64,000 nucleotides of DNA from Acidisoma sp965199065 (GTDB lineage: Bacteria > Pseudomonadota > Alphaproteobacteria > Acetobacterales > Acetobacteraceae). The notes beneath the pieces are model-generated. The model made no database searches and was not told the DNA's origin. It saw only the letters and a list, made by a program, of their open reading frames with translations. Position numbers and translations under genes: made by a program. The DNA lies in the NCBI RefSeq assembly GCF_965199065.1, contig NZ_CBDAQN010000003.1, positions 1,736,001 through 1,800,000 of the forward strand, written 5' to 3'. The number at the start of each line of letters is the position of its first letter. Position 1 is the stretch's first letter. This document shows, in pieces, positions 34,731 through 43,703 of the stretch.

Positions 34731-35672
34731 ATGCCGCACAAGATTGCCATCATCGGCCTGGGCAAGATTGCCATTGACCAGCATGTGCCGTCGATCCTCG
34801 CCAACGGCGACTTCGAACTCGCAGCGATCGTGAGCGGTCGCCGGGCGACCGTGCACGACCTTCCGAGCTTCCGCACGCAGGAGGAGCTTTACGAGGCGAT
34901 GCCGGATGTGAAGCTGGTGGCAATATGCACGCCTCCGGCCGGTGGGAGGTTCGAGACGACGCGCGCCGCTCTGCTCGCCGGCCGCGATGTGCTGATCGAG
35001 AAGCCACCGGCAGCAACGCTGGGTGAAATTGCCGAACTGGCCGCTATCGCCACCGCCGAGCGACGGGTGTTGTTCACCACGTGGCATTCACGGTTCAATC
35101 CGGCCGTGGAGGAGGCGCGGCGGCTGCTAGCCGGTCGCCGACTGCACCGCCTGGAGGTCGATTGGCGCGAGGATGTTCGTCGCTGGCATCCCGGCCAGGC
35201 CTGGATCTGGCAACCGGGCGGTTTCGGTGTGTTCGACCCCGGCATCAACGCGCTGTCGATCGTGACCGAGATCATGCCAGAGGCAATTTTTGTCGCGGCC
35301 GCGAAGCTGGAGGTGCCGGCCAACCGGCAGACGCCGATCGGCGCTGAAGTCACCTTCTCGACTGCCGATCCGGTTCCTGGGAGTCGCCTGACCGCGATCT
35401 TCGACTGGCGGCAGGAGGGCGAGCAGAGCTGGACGATATCCGCCGAAACGACCGAGGGCACCCGGCTTGTTCTCACGGAGGGTGGCGCGAAGCTGGCGGT
35501 TAACGGCGACGTGGTCGTCGACAAGCCGCCAGAGGAATACCCCCGCATCTACACCATGTTGGCGCAACTTTTGGCGGAAGGCCGATCGCATGTCGACGTG
35601 AGGCCGCTGCGGCTCGTGGCGGACGCCTTTCTCGTCGGCGACCGCCAGAGCACGGACCCGTTCGACGATTAG
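34731..35672 (+). CDS. Gfo/Idh/MocA oxidoreductase, D-galactose 1-dehydrogenase-like
   Basis: A 313-residue NAD(P)-dependent sugar dehydrogenase. The Rossmann motif is GLGKIA (residues 9-14) with DQHVPSI after it, matching the pseudomonad galactose dehydrogenase start. It has the family's EKPPAAT lysine-proline motif and WHSRFNPAV near the active site. Likely reaction: oxidation of D-galactose or L-arabinose at C1 to the lactone. No other galactose-pathway gene is adjacent, so the substrate is unproven. Confidence 0.78.
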   Translation: MPHKIAIIGLGKIAIDQHVPSILANGDFELAAIVSGRRATVHDLPSFRTQEELYEAMPDVKLVAICTPPAGGRFETTRAALLAGRDVLIEKPPAATLGEIAELAAIATAERRVLFTTWHSRFNPAVEEARRLLAGRRLHRLEVDWREDVRRWHPGQAWIWQPGGFGVFDPGINALSIVTEIMPEAIFVAAAKLEVPANRQTPIGAEVTFSTADPVPGSRLTAIFDWRQEGEQSWTISAETTEGTRLVLTEGGAKLAVNGDVVVDKPPEEYPRIYTMLAQLLAEGRSHVDVRPLRLVADAFLVGDRQSTDPFDD

Positions 35673-35692
35673 TCGCTAGCGGCCCTTCAGCC

Positions 35693-36688
35693 TCAGGCGC
35701 GGCGGGCGATCGCCAGCACGGCCGCATGAGCGATGGCCTCTGCCGGCAGACCGGTCCGTTTGCACTGCATCTCGGCCTCCCGTAGCGCCAGCTGCTGGGA
35801 GGCCACGGCCGCCGATCTCCATATCTCGGCCGCCTCCAGCATTGCCCGCTCGCGCCGAAAGAAAATCGGCGGCCGCAGCGCCTTGACGGCCTCCATCGCC
35901 GCAGCACCGGCATCCCGCGCGGCCGCCACACGCGCCAGCCGATCCATATGGGAGTGCGCGGCCCGGATGAGCCCCACCGCGGAGGCGCCTTCGGCCAAGG
36001 CAATGGCCGCGGCACGGTCGGCCTCGGCGAGCGCGCCGCGCGTGGCGGCGAACAAGGCGTCATCGACTGAAAGCTCGGCCTGATCTCCGGCCACCAGCAA
36101 AGCTGACTCGACATCGATCCGGCCGCCGTCCCCGGCGAAGAGCGCCAGCTTCTCCACCTCGGACCGAACGATGCCCCGATCCGCCCCCGCATGCTGAACG
36201 AGCCAGTCAAGCGCATCCGGTGCGATAGCGACATGCTCGGCCTCGAACAGGCCACGCAGCGTCGTCTTCAGCGCCGCACCTTCCTCGGCATAGCAGGCGA
36301 GGGAGGCGGCGAGCGTGTCCTTCTCCGCCCAGCCGCGCAGCTTCGATCGCGGCGGAAGCTCGTTCGCTTCCAGAATGATGAGCGAGCCGCCGCGGTCGCG
36401 GCAGGTGGCGGCAAGCGCCGTTGCCAGCGTATCCGTGGCGTCCCGAACACGCAGCACACGCCGGCCGCCGCTGAAGGACTGCGCGGTGGCTTCCAGCGTT
36501 AGCGTCCCCGGATCGGGCCGTGTCAGCTCGACGAAGCGGAACGGATCGTCGAGCGAACCGGCGGCGGCGCGGGCGAGTTCGGCTCCGCGCTCGCGCACAA
36601 GGCCGCCATCGGGCCCATGCAGCAGCACCGCCCGCACGCGGGACGGGTCGCGAAGCAGGCCGGCGAAGTCCCGGCCGTCGAGTTTCAA
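35693..36688 (-). CDS. holA: DNA polymerase III delta subunit
   Basis: Clamp-loader subunit that opens the beta clamp. The 331-residue product matches HolA in length and in scattered conserved segments: VLLHGPDGGLVRERG near the N terminus, ALKTTLRGLFEAE-type sequence in the middle, and RPPIFFRRE in the C-terminal domain. It overlaps the 3' end of lptE (ATGA-type overlap at 36685-36688), giving the leuS-lptE-holA arrangement widespread in proteobacteria. Confidence 0.9.
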   Translation of the reverse strand: MKLDGRDFAGLLRDPSRVRAVLLHGPDGGLVRERGAELARAAAGSLDDPFRFVELTRPDPGTLTLEATAQSFSGGRRVLRVRDATDTLATALAATCRDRGGSLIILEANELPPRSKLRGWAEKDTLAASLACYAEEGAALKTTLRGLFEAEHVAIAPDALDWLVQHAGADRGIVRSEVEKLALFAGDGGRIDVESALLVAGDQAELSVDDALFAATRGALAEADRAAAIALAEGASAVGLIRAAHSHMDRLARVAAARDAGAAAMEAVKALRPPIFFRRERAMLEAAEIWRSAAVASQQLALREAEMQCKRTGLPAEAIAHAAVLAIARRA

Positions 36689-37281
36689 ACGGGCGCCTTG
36701 TTGCGGCCCTGTTCCAGCTTGCGGCCGCTGACCGTGAAGTAGTGGGCGAGGCGGATTACGATCTGGTCGGCAATGGCGTCGGCGAGCCGCGCGTCGACGG
36801 TGCCTGTCTCGAGCTCCTGACCGAAAGGGGCGTTGTCGAAAGTGTTCAGGTCGTCCGCCGCCTGCGCCGTGTTGCTGACGAGGATCTGGTGCGTGGGGCT
36901 ATCCTGTTCGGTGAGCGACCAGGGGGCGGTCGCGATGAACCGAATGTAGGTGATCGAGCTGTCGCTCTGGATCCCAAGTCCGACCTGACTGATTGCGAAT
37001 GACACAGCGAGGTTGTAGCGCGTGGATTCTGGCGTTTCGCCGGCCTCCAGCCGGCTCTGCAGGGCTTCACGCAGCAACTGCCCGGTGCGCTCCGGCAATA
37101 GCGCCACCTGAACCTGGCGCAGCTGCGCCTGCACGGACATCGCCTGCGGGTCGCCGTTGCCGAAAGCATCCGGCGCATAAAGCGGATGCGGCGAGCAGCC
37201 TACTAGCGAGCTGGCGAGCCCGGTGCCCAGAACCGCGCCCCCGAGGCCTAGCAAACGCCGACGGTTCAGAAGCAGTGTCAT
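36685..37281 (-). CDS. lptE: LPS-assembly lipoprotein LptE
   Basis: Outer-membrane lipoprotein that plugs the LptD barrel for LPS insertion. The 198-residue product has a signal sequence with a lipobox ending LVGC (Cys29). The signal contains consecutive arginines (NRRRLLGLGG), so Tat export is conceivable. The mature part has the low-conservation LptE pattern with YNLAVSF. It starts 7 bases after the leuS stop. Identification depends largely on its place between leuS and holA. Confidence 0.85.
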   Translation of the reverse strand: MTLLLNRRRLLGLGGAVLGTGLASSLVGCSPHPLYAPDAFGNGDPQAMSVQAQLRQVQVALLPERTGQLLREALQSRLEAGETPESTRYNLAVSFAISQVGLGIQSDSSITYIRFIATAPWSLTEQDSPTHQILVSNTAQAADDLNTFDNAPFGQELETGTVDARLADAIADQIVIRLAHYFTVSGRKLEQGRNKAPV

Positions 37282-37288
37282 GGCTCGT

Positions 37289-39928
37289 TCAGCCTGCGAG
37301 CACGAAGTTGACGATGCGATCCGGCACGTGGACGCGCTTGACGATCTGCCGGCCTTCGAGCAGCCGCGCGACATTCGGCTCGGCCTCGGCGGCGGCAATC
37401 ACGTCCGAGGCCGAACTTCCTGGCGGAAAGATAACGGTCCCTCTCAGCTTCCCCATCACCTGCACGGCAATCGTCACGGTCTCCGCCGTCGTCAGTTCAG
37501 GCTCGGCCTCCGGCCAGGGCTGCTCCGCAACCAGCTTGGCCTCGGCGCCATGGAGCAGCGCATTCATCGCCTCCGCCAGATGCGGCATCATCGGCGCGGA
37601 AAGCCGGGTCATCATCGCCAGGGCCTCGATTCGTGCTGCCGTGAGGCTGCGATCCGCAGGCGCCGCCGCGGCGTCCTTCTCGGCTTGGGTCATGGCACCC
37701 GCAAGTTCATAGAGGCGGGCGACGGCGCTGTTGAAGCTGAAGCTCTCCAAGGCCTCGGTGACTGCTGCGATGGTGCGGTGCGTTGCGCGGCGCAGGCTGC
37801 GGGCGGCAGCCGAGCTTTCCCCCACTTCCTCAGAGGCGGATGGCTTGGCGGCGAGCCGTGTCGTTGCGACGATGCTCTCGGCCAAGCGGTAAAGCCGCTG
37901 GGTGAAACGGTAGGCGCCGGCGACCCCGGACTCCGTCCATTCCATGTCGCGGTCGGGCGGGTTGTCCGAGAGGATGAACCAGCGCGCGGTATCTGCCCCG
38001 TAGCGGTCGATGATGGCGCCCGGATCGATCGTGTTGCGCTTCGATTTCGACATGGCCTCGATCCGGCCGATGGTGACCGGCTCATCGGTGCCCATGACGA
38101 CGGCGGTGCCGTCTGTCCGGCGCTCGACCTCGGTTGGGTAGAGCCAGCGCCCATCGTGCCCGCGATAACTCTCGTGGGTCACCATGCCCTGAGTGAAAAG
38201 ACCGGCGAACGGCTCTGCCACCCCGACCTGCCCCGTCGCCTGCATGGCGCGGGTGAAGAAGCGGGCGTAGAGGAGATGCAGGATCGCGTGCTCGATGCCG
38301 CCGATGTACTGGTCCACCGGCATCCAGTAGTCGGTTGCTTCACGTGAAACCGGCTCCGGCGCATTTGGTGAGCAGAAGCGCGCGAAATACCATGAACTGT
38401 CGACGAAGGTGTCGCAGGTGTCGGTTTCTCTGGTGGCAGCCGCCCCGCAGCGCGGGCAGGGCACGTGTTTCCACGTTGGGTGGTGGTCGAGCGGGTTGCC
38501 CGGCAGGTCGAAGGTCACGTCATCCGGCAACACGACGGGCAGCTGGTCCGCCGGCACCGGCACGACGCCGCAAGAGGCGCAATGGATGACGGGGATGGGG
38601 CAGCCCCAATACCGCTGGCGGCTGACGCCCCAGTCTCGCAGGCGCCAGTTAATTTCGCCGTGACCCCAGCCAAGCTCGGTCAGCCGTTCGATGGCAGCGC
38701 GTCTGCCGGCTTCCACCTCCAGCCCATCGAGAAAGCCTGAGTTCATCAACGTCCCAGGCCCGGTGTAGGCCTCGTCTGGCGGCAGCTCGCCGTTGACCGG
38801 ATGCACAACGGGGATGATGGGCAAGCCATACGCGGTGGCGAAGTCCCAATCGCGCTGGTCATGCGCCGGGCAGCCGAAGATCGCGCCGGTGCCGTATTCC
38901 ATGAGCACGAAGTTGGCGATCCACACGGGAACCTGCCGGTCCGGCAGAAATGGGTGCTGCACGGAGAGGCCGGTGGGATAGCCCCGCTTCTCCGTCGTCT
39001 CGATCGCGGCGGCTGTGGTGCCGAGTCTGCGGCATTCGGCGATGAACTCGGCCGCGCCAGCGTCCCTCTCGCCAAACGCGAGTGCCAGCGGATGCTCGGG
39101 CGCGAGGGCCAGGAAGGACATTCCGAACAGCGTATCTGGCCGCGTCGTGTAGACCTCCACGACATCGATGGCTTCCTGGGGAACGGTCAACGGAAACCGG
39201 ATGCGGGCGCCTTCGCTGCGGCCGATCCAGTTCGCCTGCATGAGCCTCACCCGCTCGGGCCAGCGATCCATTTCATCCAACGCGGCGAGCAGCTGCGGCG
39301 CGAACCGGGTAATGGCGAAGAACCACTGGGACAGTTTCTTTTTCTCGATCAGAGCGCCCGAACGCCAGCCGCGGCCATCGATGACCTGCTCGTTTGCGAG
39401 AACGGTCCCATCAACCGGGTCCCAGTTGACCCAGCTCTCCTTCCGCTCGACGAGGCCGGCGGCCAGGAAATCGAGGAAAAGGCGCTGTTGCTGCCCGTAA
39501 TATTCGGGTTGGCAGGTGGCGAACTCGCGCGACCAGTCGATGGAGAGGCCCATGCGCCTCAGCTCGGTTCCCATGGTCCGGATGTTGGTCCAGGTCCATG
39601 TCGCCGGGTGGATGCGGCGTTCGCGGGCCGCGTTTTCGGCGGGTAGACCAAAGGCGTCCCAACCCATGGGGTGGAGTACGTTGTAGCCGCGGGCACGTCG
39701 ATAGCGAGCCACAACATCGCCGAGCGTGTAGTTGCGGACATGACCCATATGGATCTTGCCGGAAGGGTAGGGAAACATCTCCAGCACGTAGTATTTCGGC
39801 CGGTCGTCGGTGGGCACGTCAGCGACCGAGAAGCAGGCGCGACGGTCCCATTCCTGCTGCCATAGCGGCTCGGCGGTCTGAAAATCGTATCGAGACGGCG
39901 TCAGGTCGGACGGGGCTTGTTCGGTCAT
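37289..39928 (-). CDS. leuS: Leucine-tRNA ligase
   Basis: Class I aminoacyl-tRNA synthetase of 879 residues. The HIGH-type motif is HMGH (residues 60-63, in PYPSGKIHMGH) and the KMSKS-type motif is AMSKS (residues 625-629). The CP1 editing domain and the zinc-like CPRCG segment are present in between. ATG 39928 gives MTEQAPSDL; an upstream in-frame start at 39955 is less likely. First gene of leuS-lptE-holA. Confidence 0.96.
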   Translation of the reverse strand: MTEQAPSDLTPSRYDFQTAEPLWQQEWDRRACFSVADVPTDDRPKYYVLEMFPYPSGKIHMGHVRNYTLGDVVARYRRARGYNVLHPMGWDAFGLPAENAARERRIHPATWTWTNIRTMGTELRRMGLSIDWSREFATCQPEYYGQQQRLFLDFLAAGLVERKESWVNWDPVDGTVLANEQVIDGRGWRSGALIEKKKLSQWFFAITRFAPQLLAALDEMDRWPERVRLMQANWIGRSEGARIRFPLTVPQEAIDVVEVYTTRPDTLFGMSFLALAPEHPLALAFGERDAGAAEFIAECRRLGTTAAAIETTEKRGYPTGLSVQHPFLPDRQVPVWIANFVLMEYGTGAIFGCPAHDQRDWDFATAYGLPIIPVVHPVNGELPPDEAYTGPGTLMNSGFLDGLEVEAGRRAAIERLTELGWGHGEINWRLRDWGVSRQRYWGCPIPVIHCASCGVVPVPADQLPVVLPDDVTFDLPGNPLDHHPTWKHVPCPRCGAAATRETDTCDTFVDSSWYFARFCSPNAPEPVSREATDYWMPVDQYIGGIEHAILHLLYARFFTRAMQATGQVGVAEPFAGLFTQGMVTHESYRGHDGRWLYPTEVERRTDGTAVVMGTDEPVTIGRIEAMSKSKRNTIDPGAIIDRYGADTARWFILSDNPPDRDMEWTESGVAGAYRFTQRLYRLAESIVATTRLAAKPSASEEVGESSAAARSLRRATHRTIAAVTEALESFSFNSAVARLYELAGAMTQAEKDAAAAPADRSLTAARIEALAMMTRLSAPMMPHLAEAMNALLHGAEAKLVAEQPWPEAEPELTTAETVTIAVQVMGKLRGTVIFPPGSSASDVIAAAEAEPNVARLLEGRQIVKRVHVPDRIVNFVLAG

Positions 39929-39998
39929 GGCGTGTCTATGCGACACCGCCCGCAACGGGGCAAGTCGCGGCTCGCTAGCGGTTACAGGCCGACTGTCT

Positions 39999-40036
39999 CA
40001 CTTCTTTCCTCGCCCGGCGGGGCTAAGAAAGAGGTG
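39999..40036 (-). terminator. Long hairpin between the DUF3576 gene and leuS
   Basis: CACTTCTTTC pairs with GAAAGAGGTG (one G-U pair), and inner GCCC/GGGC pairing extends the stem. It begins 5 bases beyond the stop of the DUF3576 gene, so it probably ends that transcript. There is no T run. Confidence 0.45.
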
Positions 40037-40040
40037 TGCC

Positions 40041-40610
40041 TTAATTGGTCGCCGCCTGCACGCGAAGCTGACGCGCCCTGGCGAGCACCTTGTCCTCAAT
40101 GTCTTCGTTGGTGCCTGGCGCGATCTCGGCATCGACCCACTGACCGTTCTGGGAAACCTGCTTGAAGACAGAAACGCGCACGCCATCGGCGCGCAGATCC
40201 TGGCCGAGGATGTATGCGGTTGCCTTGTAGCGCTCGGCCGCATCGCCGGGCGGCTGGTACCAGTCGGTAATGATCACACCGCCAAAGGGATCAGCAGAGG
40301 CGAGCGGCATGAAGGAGAGGGTGTCGAGTGCTCCTCGCCAGAGATAGGCATTTACTCCGATTCCTGCGCCGGAGCCCGTAGCATTGGCATGAGGGTTTTT
40401 GTTGATGCCGAAGGCCAGTCCGTCGGCGCCGAACAATCCGCCGCCACTGTCATGGTTTCCTGGCCCAACGGTCTGGTCGCCGTTGAGCACTGTGGGGTCA
40501 GCGGGTGTTGACGGCGTATTCGAGCAGGCGGCCAAAGCCATCGCGCCGAGCAAGGCGCCGACGCCGATGCCACGCCCCACAAAAAAGAAAGTCCGAGTCG
40601 TCAATGCCAT
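40041..40610 (-). CDS. DUF3576 lipoprotein
   Basis: A 189-residue predicted lipoprotein: signal sequence, lipobox LAAC (Cys29), then a DUF3576 domain with INKNPHAN, GIGVNAYLWRGALDTLSFMP and a WYQPP segment. DUF3576 proteins are alphaproteobacterial and of unknown function. ATG 40610 is chosen because the signal peptide then has normal length; an ATG at 40637 is possible. The 238 bases upstream contain only a short GC palindrome (40806-40817). Confidence 0.82.
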   Translation of the reverse strand: MALTTRTFFFVGRGIGVGALLGAMALAACSNTPSTPADPTVLNGDQTVGPGNHDSGGGLFGADGLAFGINKNPHANATGSGAGIGVNAYLWRGALDTLSFMPLASADPFGGVIITDWYQPPGDAAERYKATAYILGQDLRADGVRVSVFKQVSQNGQWVDAEIAPGTNEDIEDKVLARARQLRVQAATN

Positions 40611-40875
40611 TGCGCCTGCCTGGAGATGCATCCGCACAGCTGCGCGGGGCTCTGTCTCTAATCCCCGACGTGGCGCGTGCCAAGCCCACGCCCCAAACCG
40701 GCGCCGCTTTCCGCTCCCGGTGGCACTATTTGCAGTTGATGCAGCCGCGCCGGATCATGCGAACCGAATAGCTTAACCACGCATCAGTGCTGTTAAACGC
40801 AGAACCCCCGGCCGGGGCCAGGGGCATTATTGGTTCCAGGTAGGCTAAGAGCCGCCTCTGTCGGGCCGCTCGAAC

Positions 40876-41169
40876 TTACGCCAGATAGCTCGGGCGCTGG
40901 CTCGGCAATACGACGCTGTTGCGGGCGAGGTAGCTTGGGCGCTGGCTCGGCAGCACGACGCTATTGCGAGCGAGGTAGCTCGGGCGCTGGCTCGGCAATA
41001 CGACGCTATTGCGAGCGAGGTAGCTGGGACGCTGGCTCGGCAGAACCACATCGTTGCGAGAAACCTGCTGGTGGTGGTCATTCTGCGGATACAGCGGGCT
41101 GCCGGCAAAGGCCGCCCCGCTCATGCCCAAAGTCACAGCAGCCACGGCCGCGATCATCAAATTCTTCAT
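40876..41169 (-). CDS. Small secreted protein with four 15-residue repeats
   Basis: A 97-residue protein I do not recognise. A clear Sec signal peptide (cleavage near AAFAG) precedes about 15 unique residues (SPLYPQNDHHQQVS) and four near-identical repeats of RNSVVLPSQRPSYLA, which run to the stop codon. ATG 41169 has a textbook GGAGAGTAAA ribosome-binding site; the ATG four codons earlier contains that site and is not used. The repeats are encoded by 45-bp tandem DNA repeats. Mature product is basic and Pro/Ser/Tyr-rich, and has no cysteine. The function is unknown. Confidence 0.7.
   Translation of the reverse strand: MKNLMIAAVAAVTLGMSGAAFAGSPLYPQNDHHQQVSRNDVVLPSQRPSYLARNSVVLPSQRPSYLARNSVVLPSQRPSYLARNSVVLPSQRPSYLA
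40879..41058. repeat. Four tandem 45-bp direct repeats
   Basis: The string TAGCT recurs at 40886, 40931, 40976 and 41021, exactly 45 bases apart, and the units differ at only a few positions, the two middle ones mostly at third codon positions. The period is a multiple of three and lies in frame inside the small secreted-protein gene, so changes in copy number would keep the frame. Confidence 0.93.
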
Positions 41170-41342
41170 TTTACTCTCCATCGTGTGTGGCCGAATTCCA
41201 ACTCAAATCCGGCGCGGGATGGTGCTCGGTAGAGCTCAACCGTCCTGTTAGATGATGATTTGGGTAAGGCATGCCAAACTGGAACAACTGCCCGGCACAT
41301 AGCATTCATTCCCGGCGGTATGCAGCACGAGGTGGAGAGCGG

Positions 41343-41365
41343 CTATTCAGGCTGCATCTGAATAG
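41343..41365 (-). terminator. Inverted repeat downstream of the GntR regulator
   Basis: CTATTCAG and CTGAATAG form a perfect 8-bp stem with a 7-base loop, 24 bases beyond the regulator's stop. It is a candidate terminator, without a T run. Confidence 0.45.
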
Positions 41366-41388
41366 ATGACGGGCGCGTAGTGCTGGCT

Positions 41389-42093
41389 CTATTTCGCGTC
41401 CAATCGCAGATCATGAGCCATAGTCCCGAGCACCACGCGCATTCCCCGGTCGGCGCCGGGAGCATCGCGCATCCGGATCGCCTCCACGACATCCCGATGT
41501 GCGGAGAAGGCAACGTCATAGGAATCCGATGCGCCGGTCGATAGCCGGAAGGCTACCAGTAGCACCGAGGACACGGCCAAGGCCCATTGCGCGATAAACA
41601 GATTGCCGCTCGCGCGCAGCACGGCGACGTGAAATTCGAGATCCGCTTCAACCCGTTCGTCGAGCGACGCCGCCTGGGCCATCCGCTCCAGTGCGGCCTC
41701 GATGGCCGCCAGTTGAAGCCCGGTTGCGCGCTGGGCGGCCAATGCCGCCGCGCCAGGCTCGATGAGCTGACGGCACTCCAGCAGGCTCCGGACAAGGTCG
41801 TCGTCCAGCGCCGGACCGCACCAACCGAGCAACTCCGGGTCCATCAGGTTCCAGCTGGATCGCGGCAAAACGCGCGTTCCAGTGCGAGGCCTGACCTCCA
41901 GCATCCCTTTGGCCCCAAGAACCTTGATTGCCTCCCGTAGCGCCGAGCGGCTGACCCCCAACTCCGCGCTCAGGTCCTGGGTGTTCGGCAGGCCCTCTCC
42001 GGGCTGGATCCGCCCTGACATGATGCGGCGGGCGAGGGTATCGACAACACCCCGATGCACGCGTGGCCGTGACGTACTCCCAGGCTGGCTCAA
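41389..42093 (-). CDS. FadR-type (FCD domain) GntR transcriptional regulator
   Basis: A 234-residue DNA-binding regulator. The N-terminal winged helix (about residues 10-75) has LARRIMSGRIQPGE and SRSALREAIKVL, and the C-terminal FCD ligand domain carries the metal-binding histidine pattern with EFHVAV and AHRDVVEAI. FCD regulators usually sense organic acids or sugar acids. The start is TTG 42093; there is no better ATG. It is divergent from rph, with two inverted repeats between them. The genes it controls are not certain; the sugar-acid genes at 43.7-45.4 kb are plausible targets. Confidence 0.85.
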   Translation of the reverse strand: MSQPGSTSRPRVHRGVVDTLARRIMSGRIQPGEGLPNTQDLSAELGVSRSALREAIKVLGAKGMLEVRPRTGTRVLPRSSWNLMDPELLGWCGPALDDDLVRSLLECRQLIEPGAAALAAQRATGLQLAAIEAALERMAQAASLDERVEADLEFHVAVLRASGNLFIAQWALAVSSVLLVAFRLSTGASDSYDVAFSAHRDVVEAIRMRDAPGADRGMRVVLGTMAHDLRLDAK

Positions 42094-42144
42094 GGATTGA
42101 CCCGATTATTAGAGTTTCTTGCCCGATCATACCGCGCTGGGCCG

Positions 42145-42183
42145 ACTCTGAAAGAGTGTTGCCGACAGTTCTTTCTGAAAGAA
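42145..42183. promoter_or_regulatory. Two inverted repeats between gntR and rph (candidate operator)
   Basis: ACTCT-GAA-AGAGT at 42145-42157 and TTCTTTC-T-GAAAGAA at 42169-42183 share the core TCTGAAAGA and have centres 25 bases apart. They lie in the divergent gap next to a GntR-family gene, which often represses itself. Assignment to that regulator is inference. Confidence 0.4.
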
Positions 42184-42324
42184 GCCCCCAGACCCGCCCT
42201 AGCGTAGGAAAGCGGCGTTGGCTGCTCCTGCCTCAAGGCCGGTCTTCCGCACAGGGTGGCGTCGCATAGCGTCTGCGGCTAAGGCTGCCGGCCACCGATC
42301 ACGCCGTTTCTGAAGGGCACCTTT

Positions 42325-43059
42325 ATGCGAGCATCCGGCCGCGCCGCCGACCTGCTGCGTCCCGTTTCAATCACAACGGGTTTCGCCCATCATGCGGAGG
42401 GTTCGGCGCTTATCCGAATGGGCGGGACCGAGGTTCTGTGCGTGGCAAGCGTCGAGAGCCGGGTGCCGCCGTTCCTGCGCAATCAGGGGATGGGCTGGGT
42501 GACCGCCGAATACGGCATGCTGCCGCGCGCCACCCATACGCGAGGAGATCGCGAGGCCGCGCGCGGCAAGCAATCCGGCCGCACGCAGGAGATTCAGCGC
42601 CTCATCGGCCGTTCGCTGCGCGCCGTGGTAGATCGCGCGGCCATGGGGGAGATGTCGATCACGCTCGACTGCGACGTGCTGAATGCAGACGGCGGCACCC
42701 GCTGCGCCGCCATTACCGGCGCCTATGTGGCGCTTGTCCTCGCCTTCCGTCACCTGGTGGCACATCGCGTCATCGCCTCGGTTCCGCTGCGCGGCCAGGT
42801 TGCCGCCGTCTCTTGCGGCATCGTCGCCGGCGAGCCTGTGCTCGATCTGGATTACGCCGAAGACTCAGGGGCCGACGCCGATGCCAACTTCGTGCTGACG
42901 GCGGATGGCGGCATCGTCGAAATCCAGGCGACGGCCGAGAAGGCGCCGTTCTCAGATTCCTCGTATCTGGCTCTGATGGCCCTTGCCCGCGCCGGCACGC
43001 GACAGTTGTTTGCCGCTCAGACCGATGCCATCGAGGCCTCCGCTGCGAGGACCGCCTGA
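42325..43059 (+). CDS. rph: Ribonuclease PH
   Basis: Phosphate-dependent 3'-5' exonuclease that trims tRNA 3' ends. The 244-residue product has the usual N terminus, the conserved EYGMLPRATHTR and GRSLRAVVD segments, and CDVLNADGGTR with the catalytic aspartates. The stop overlaps the rdgB start (TGATG), giving the common rph-rdgB pair. The hrcA gene that often sits upstream in related bacteria is absent here. Confidence 0.95.
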   Translation: MRASGRAADLLRPVSITTGFAHHAEGSALIRMGGTEVLCVASVESRVPPFLRNQGMGWVTAEYGMLPRATHTRGDREAARGKQSGRTQEIQRLIGRSLRAVVDRAAMGEMSITLDCDVLNADGGTRCAAITGAYVALVLAFRHLVAHRVIASVPLRGQVAAVSCGIVAGEPVLDLDYAEDSGADADANFVLTADGGIVEIQATAEKAPFSDSSYLALMALARAGTRQLFAAQTDAIEASAARTA

Positions 43060-43670
43060 TGGCGCGGCCGCTCGACCCTGGCACGCGGCTGGTGCTGGCG
43101 AGCCACAATCAGGGCAAGCTTTCTGAGATCCGGGTGCTGCTGGAGCCGTGGGACATCCACGTGGTTTCAGCAGGCGACCTCGGCCTGCCTGAGCCGGACG
43201 AGACCGAGCCGACTTTCTCCGGCAACGCCCGGCTGAAGGCGCAGGCGGCAGCAGGGGCAAGCGGCTTGCCGGCGCTCGCGGACGACAGCGGCTTCTGCGT
43301 CGGCGCGCTAGATGGCGCGCCTGGGATCTACTCCGCGCGATGGGCAGGGCCGAACAAGGATTTCCTCGCCGCCATGCAGCGCGTCCATGACGAAGCGGGA
43401 GCGGCGGCGGATCGCAGCGCCTACTTCATCTCGGTGCTCTGCCTCGCCTGGCCTGACGGCCACTTCGAGCTATTCGAGGGCCGGGTCGAAGGCCAGCGGG
43501 TTTGGCCGCCACGCGGAGGCCGAGGCTTCGGCTATGACCCGATGTTCCAGCCGCATGGCGAGGATGAAACCTATAGCGAGATGGACCCGGCGCGGAAGAC
43601 GGCGACAAGCCATCGCGCCCGCGCCTTCGCCGCCCTGGTGCGCGGCTGCCTCGGCGCACCGCCGCGTTAG
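43059..43670 (+). CDS. rdgB: XTP/dITP diphosphatase (RdgB/HAM1 family)
   Basis: Removes deaminated purine nucleotides (ITP, dITP, XTP). The 203-residue product has the N-terminal SHNQGKLSEI motif, the FSGNARLKA region, ADDSGFCVGALDGAPG and the GYDPMFQP segment. It is translationally coupled to rph. It complements MazG, encoded in another operon in this window. Confidence 0.94.
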   Translation: MARPLDPGTRLVLASHNQGKLSEIRVLLEPWDIHVVSAGDLGLPEPDETEPTFSGNARLKAQAAAGASGLPALADDSGFCVGALDGAPGIYSARWAGPNKDFLAAMQRVHDEAGAAADRSAYFISVLCLAWPDGHFELFEGRVEGQRVWPPRGGRGFGYDPMFQPHGEDETYSEMDPARKTATSHRARAFAALVRGCLGAPPR

Positions 43671-43703
43671 CGGAACCGAACTACCGGTGTAGAGGCCGGC
43701 GGA

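Noticed and set aside
40879..41058. CRISPR array
   Set aside because: The units are contiguous with no spacers and are coding.
40845..41108. Alternative repeat protein in another frame over the 45-bp repeats
   Set aside because: It has no signal peptide or ribosome-binding site; the frame with signal peptide and good site is preferred.
42325..43670. CIRCE/hrcA heat-shock control region near rph
   Set aside because: No TTAGCACTC inverted repeat and no hrcA gene were found.
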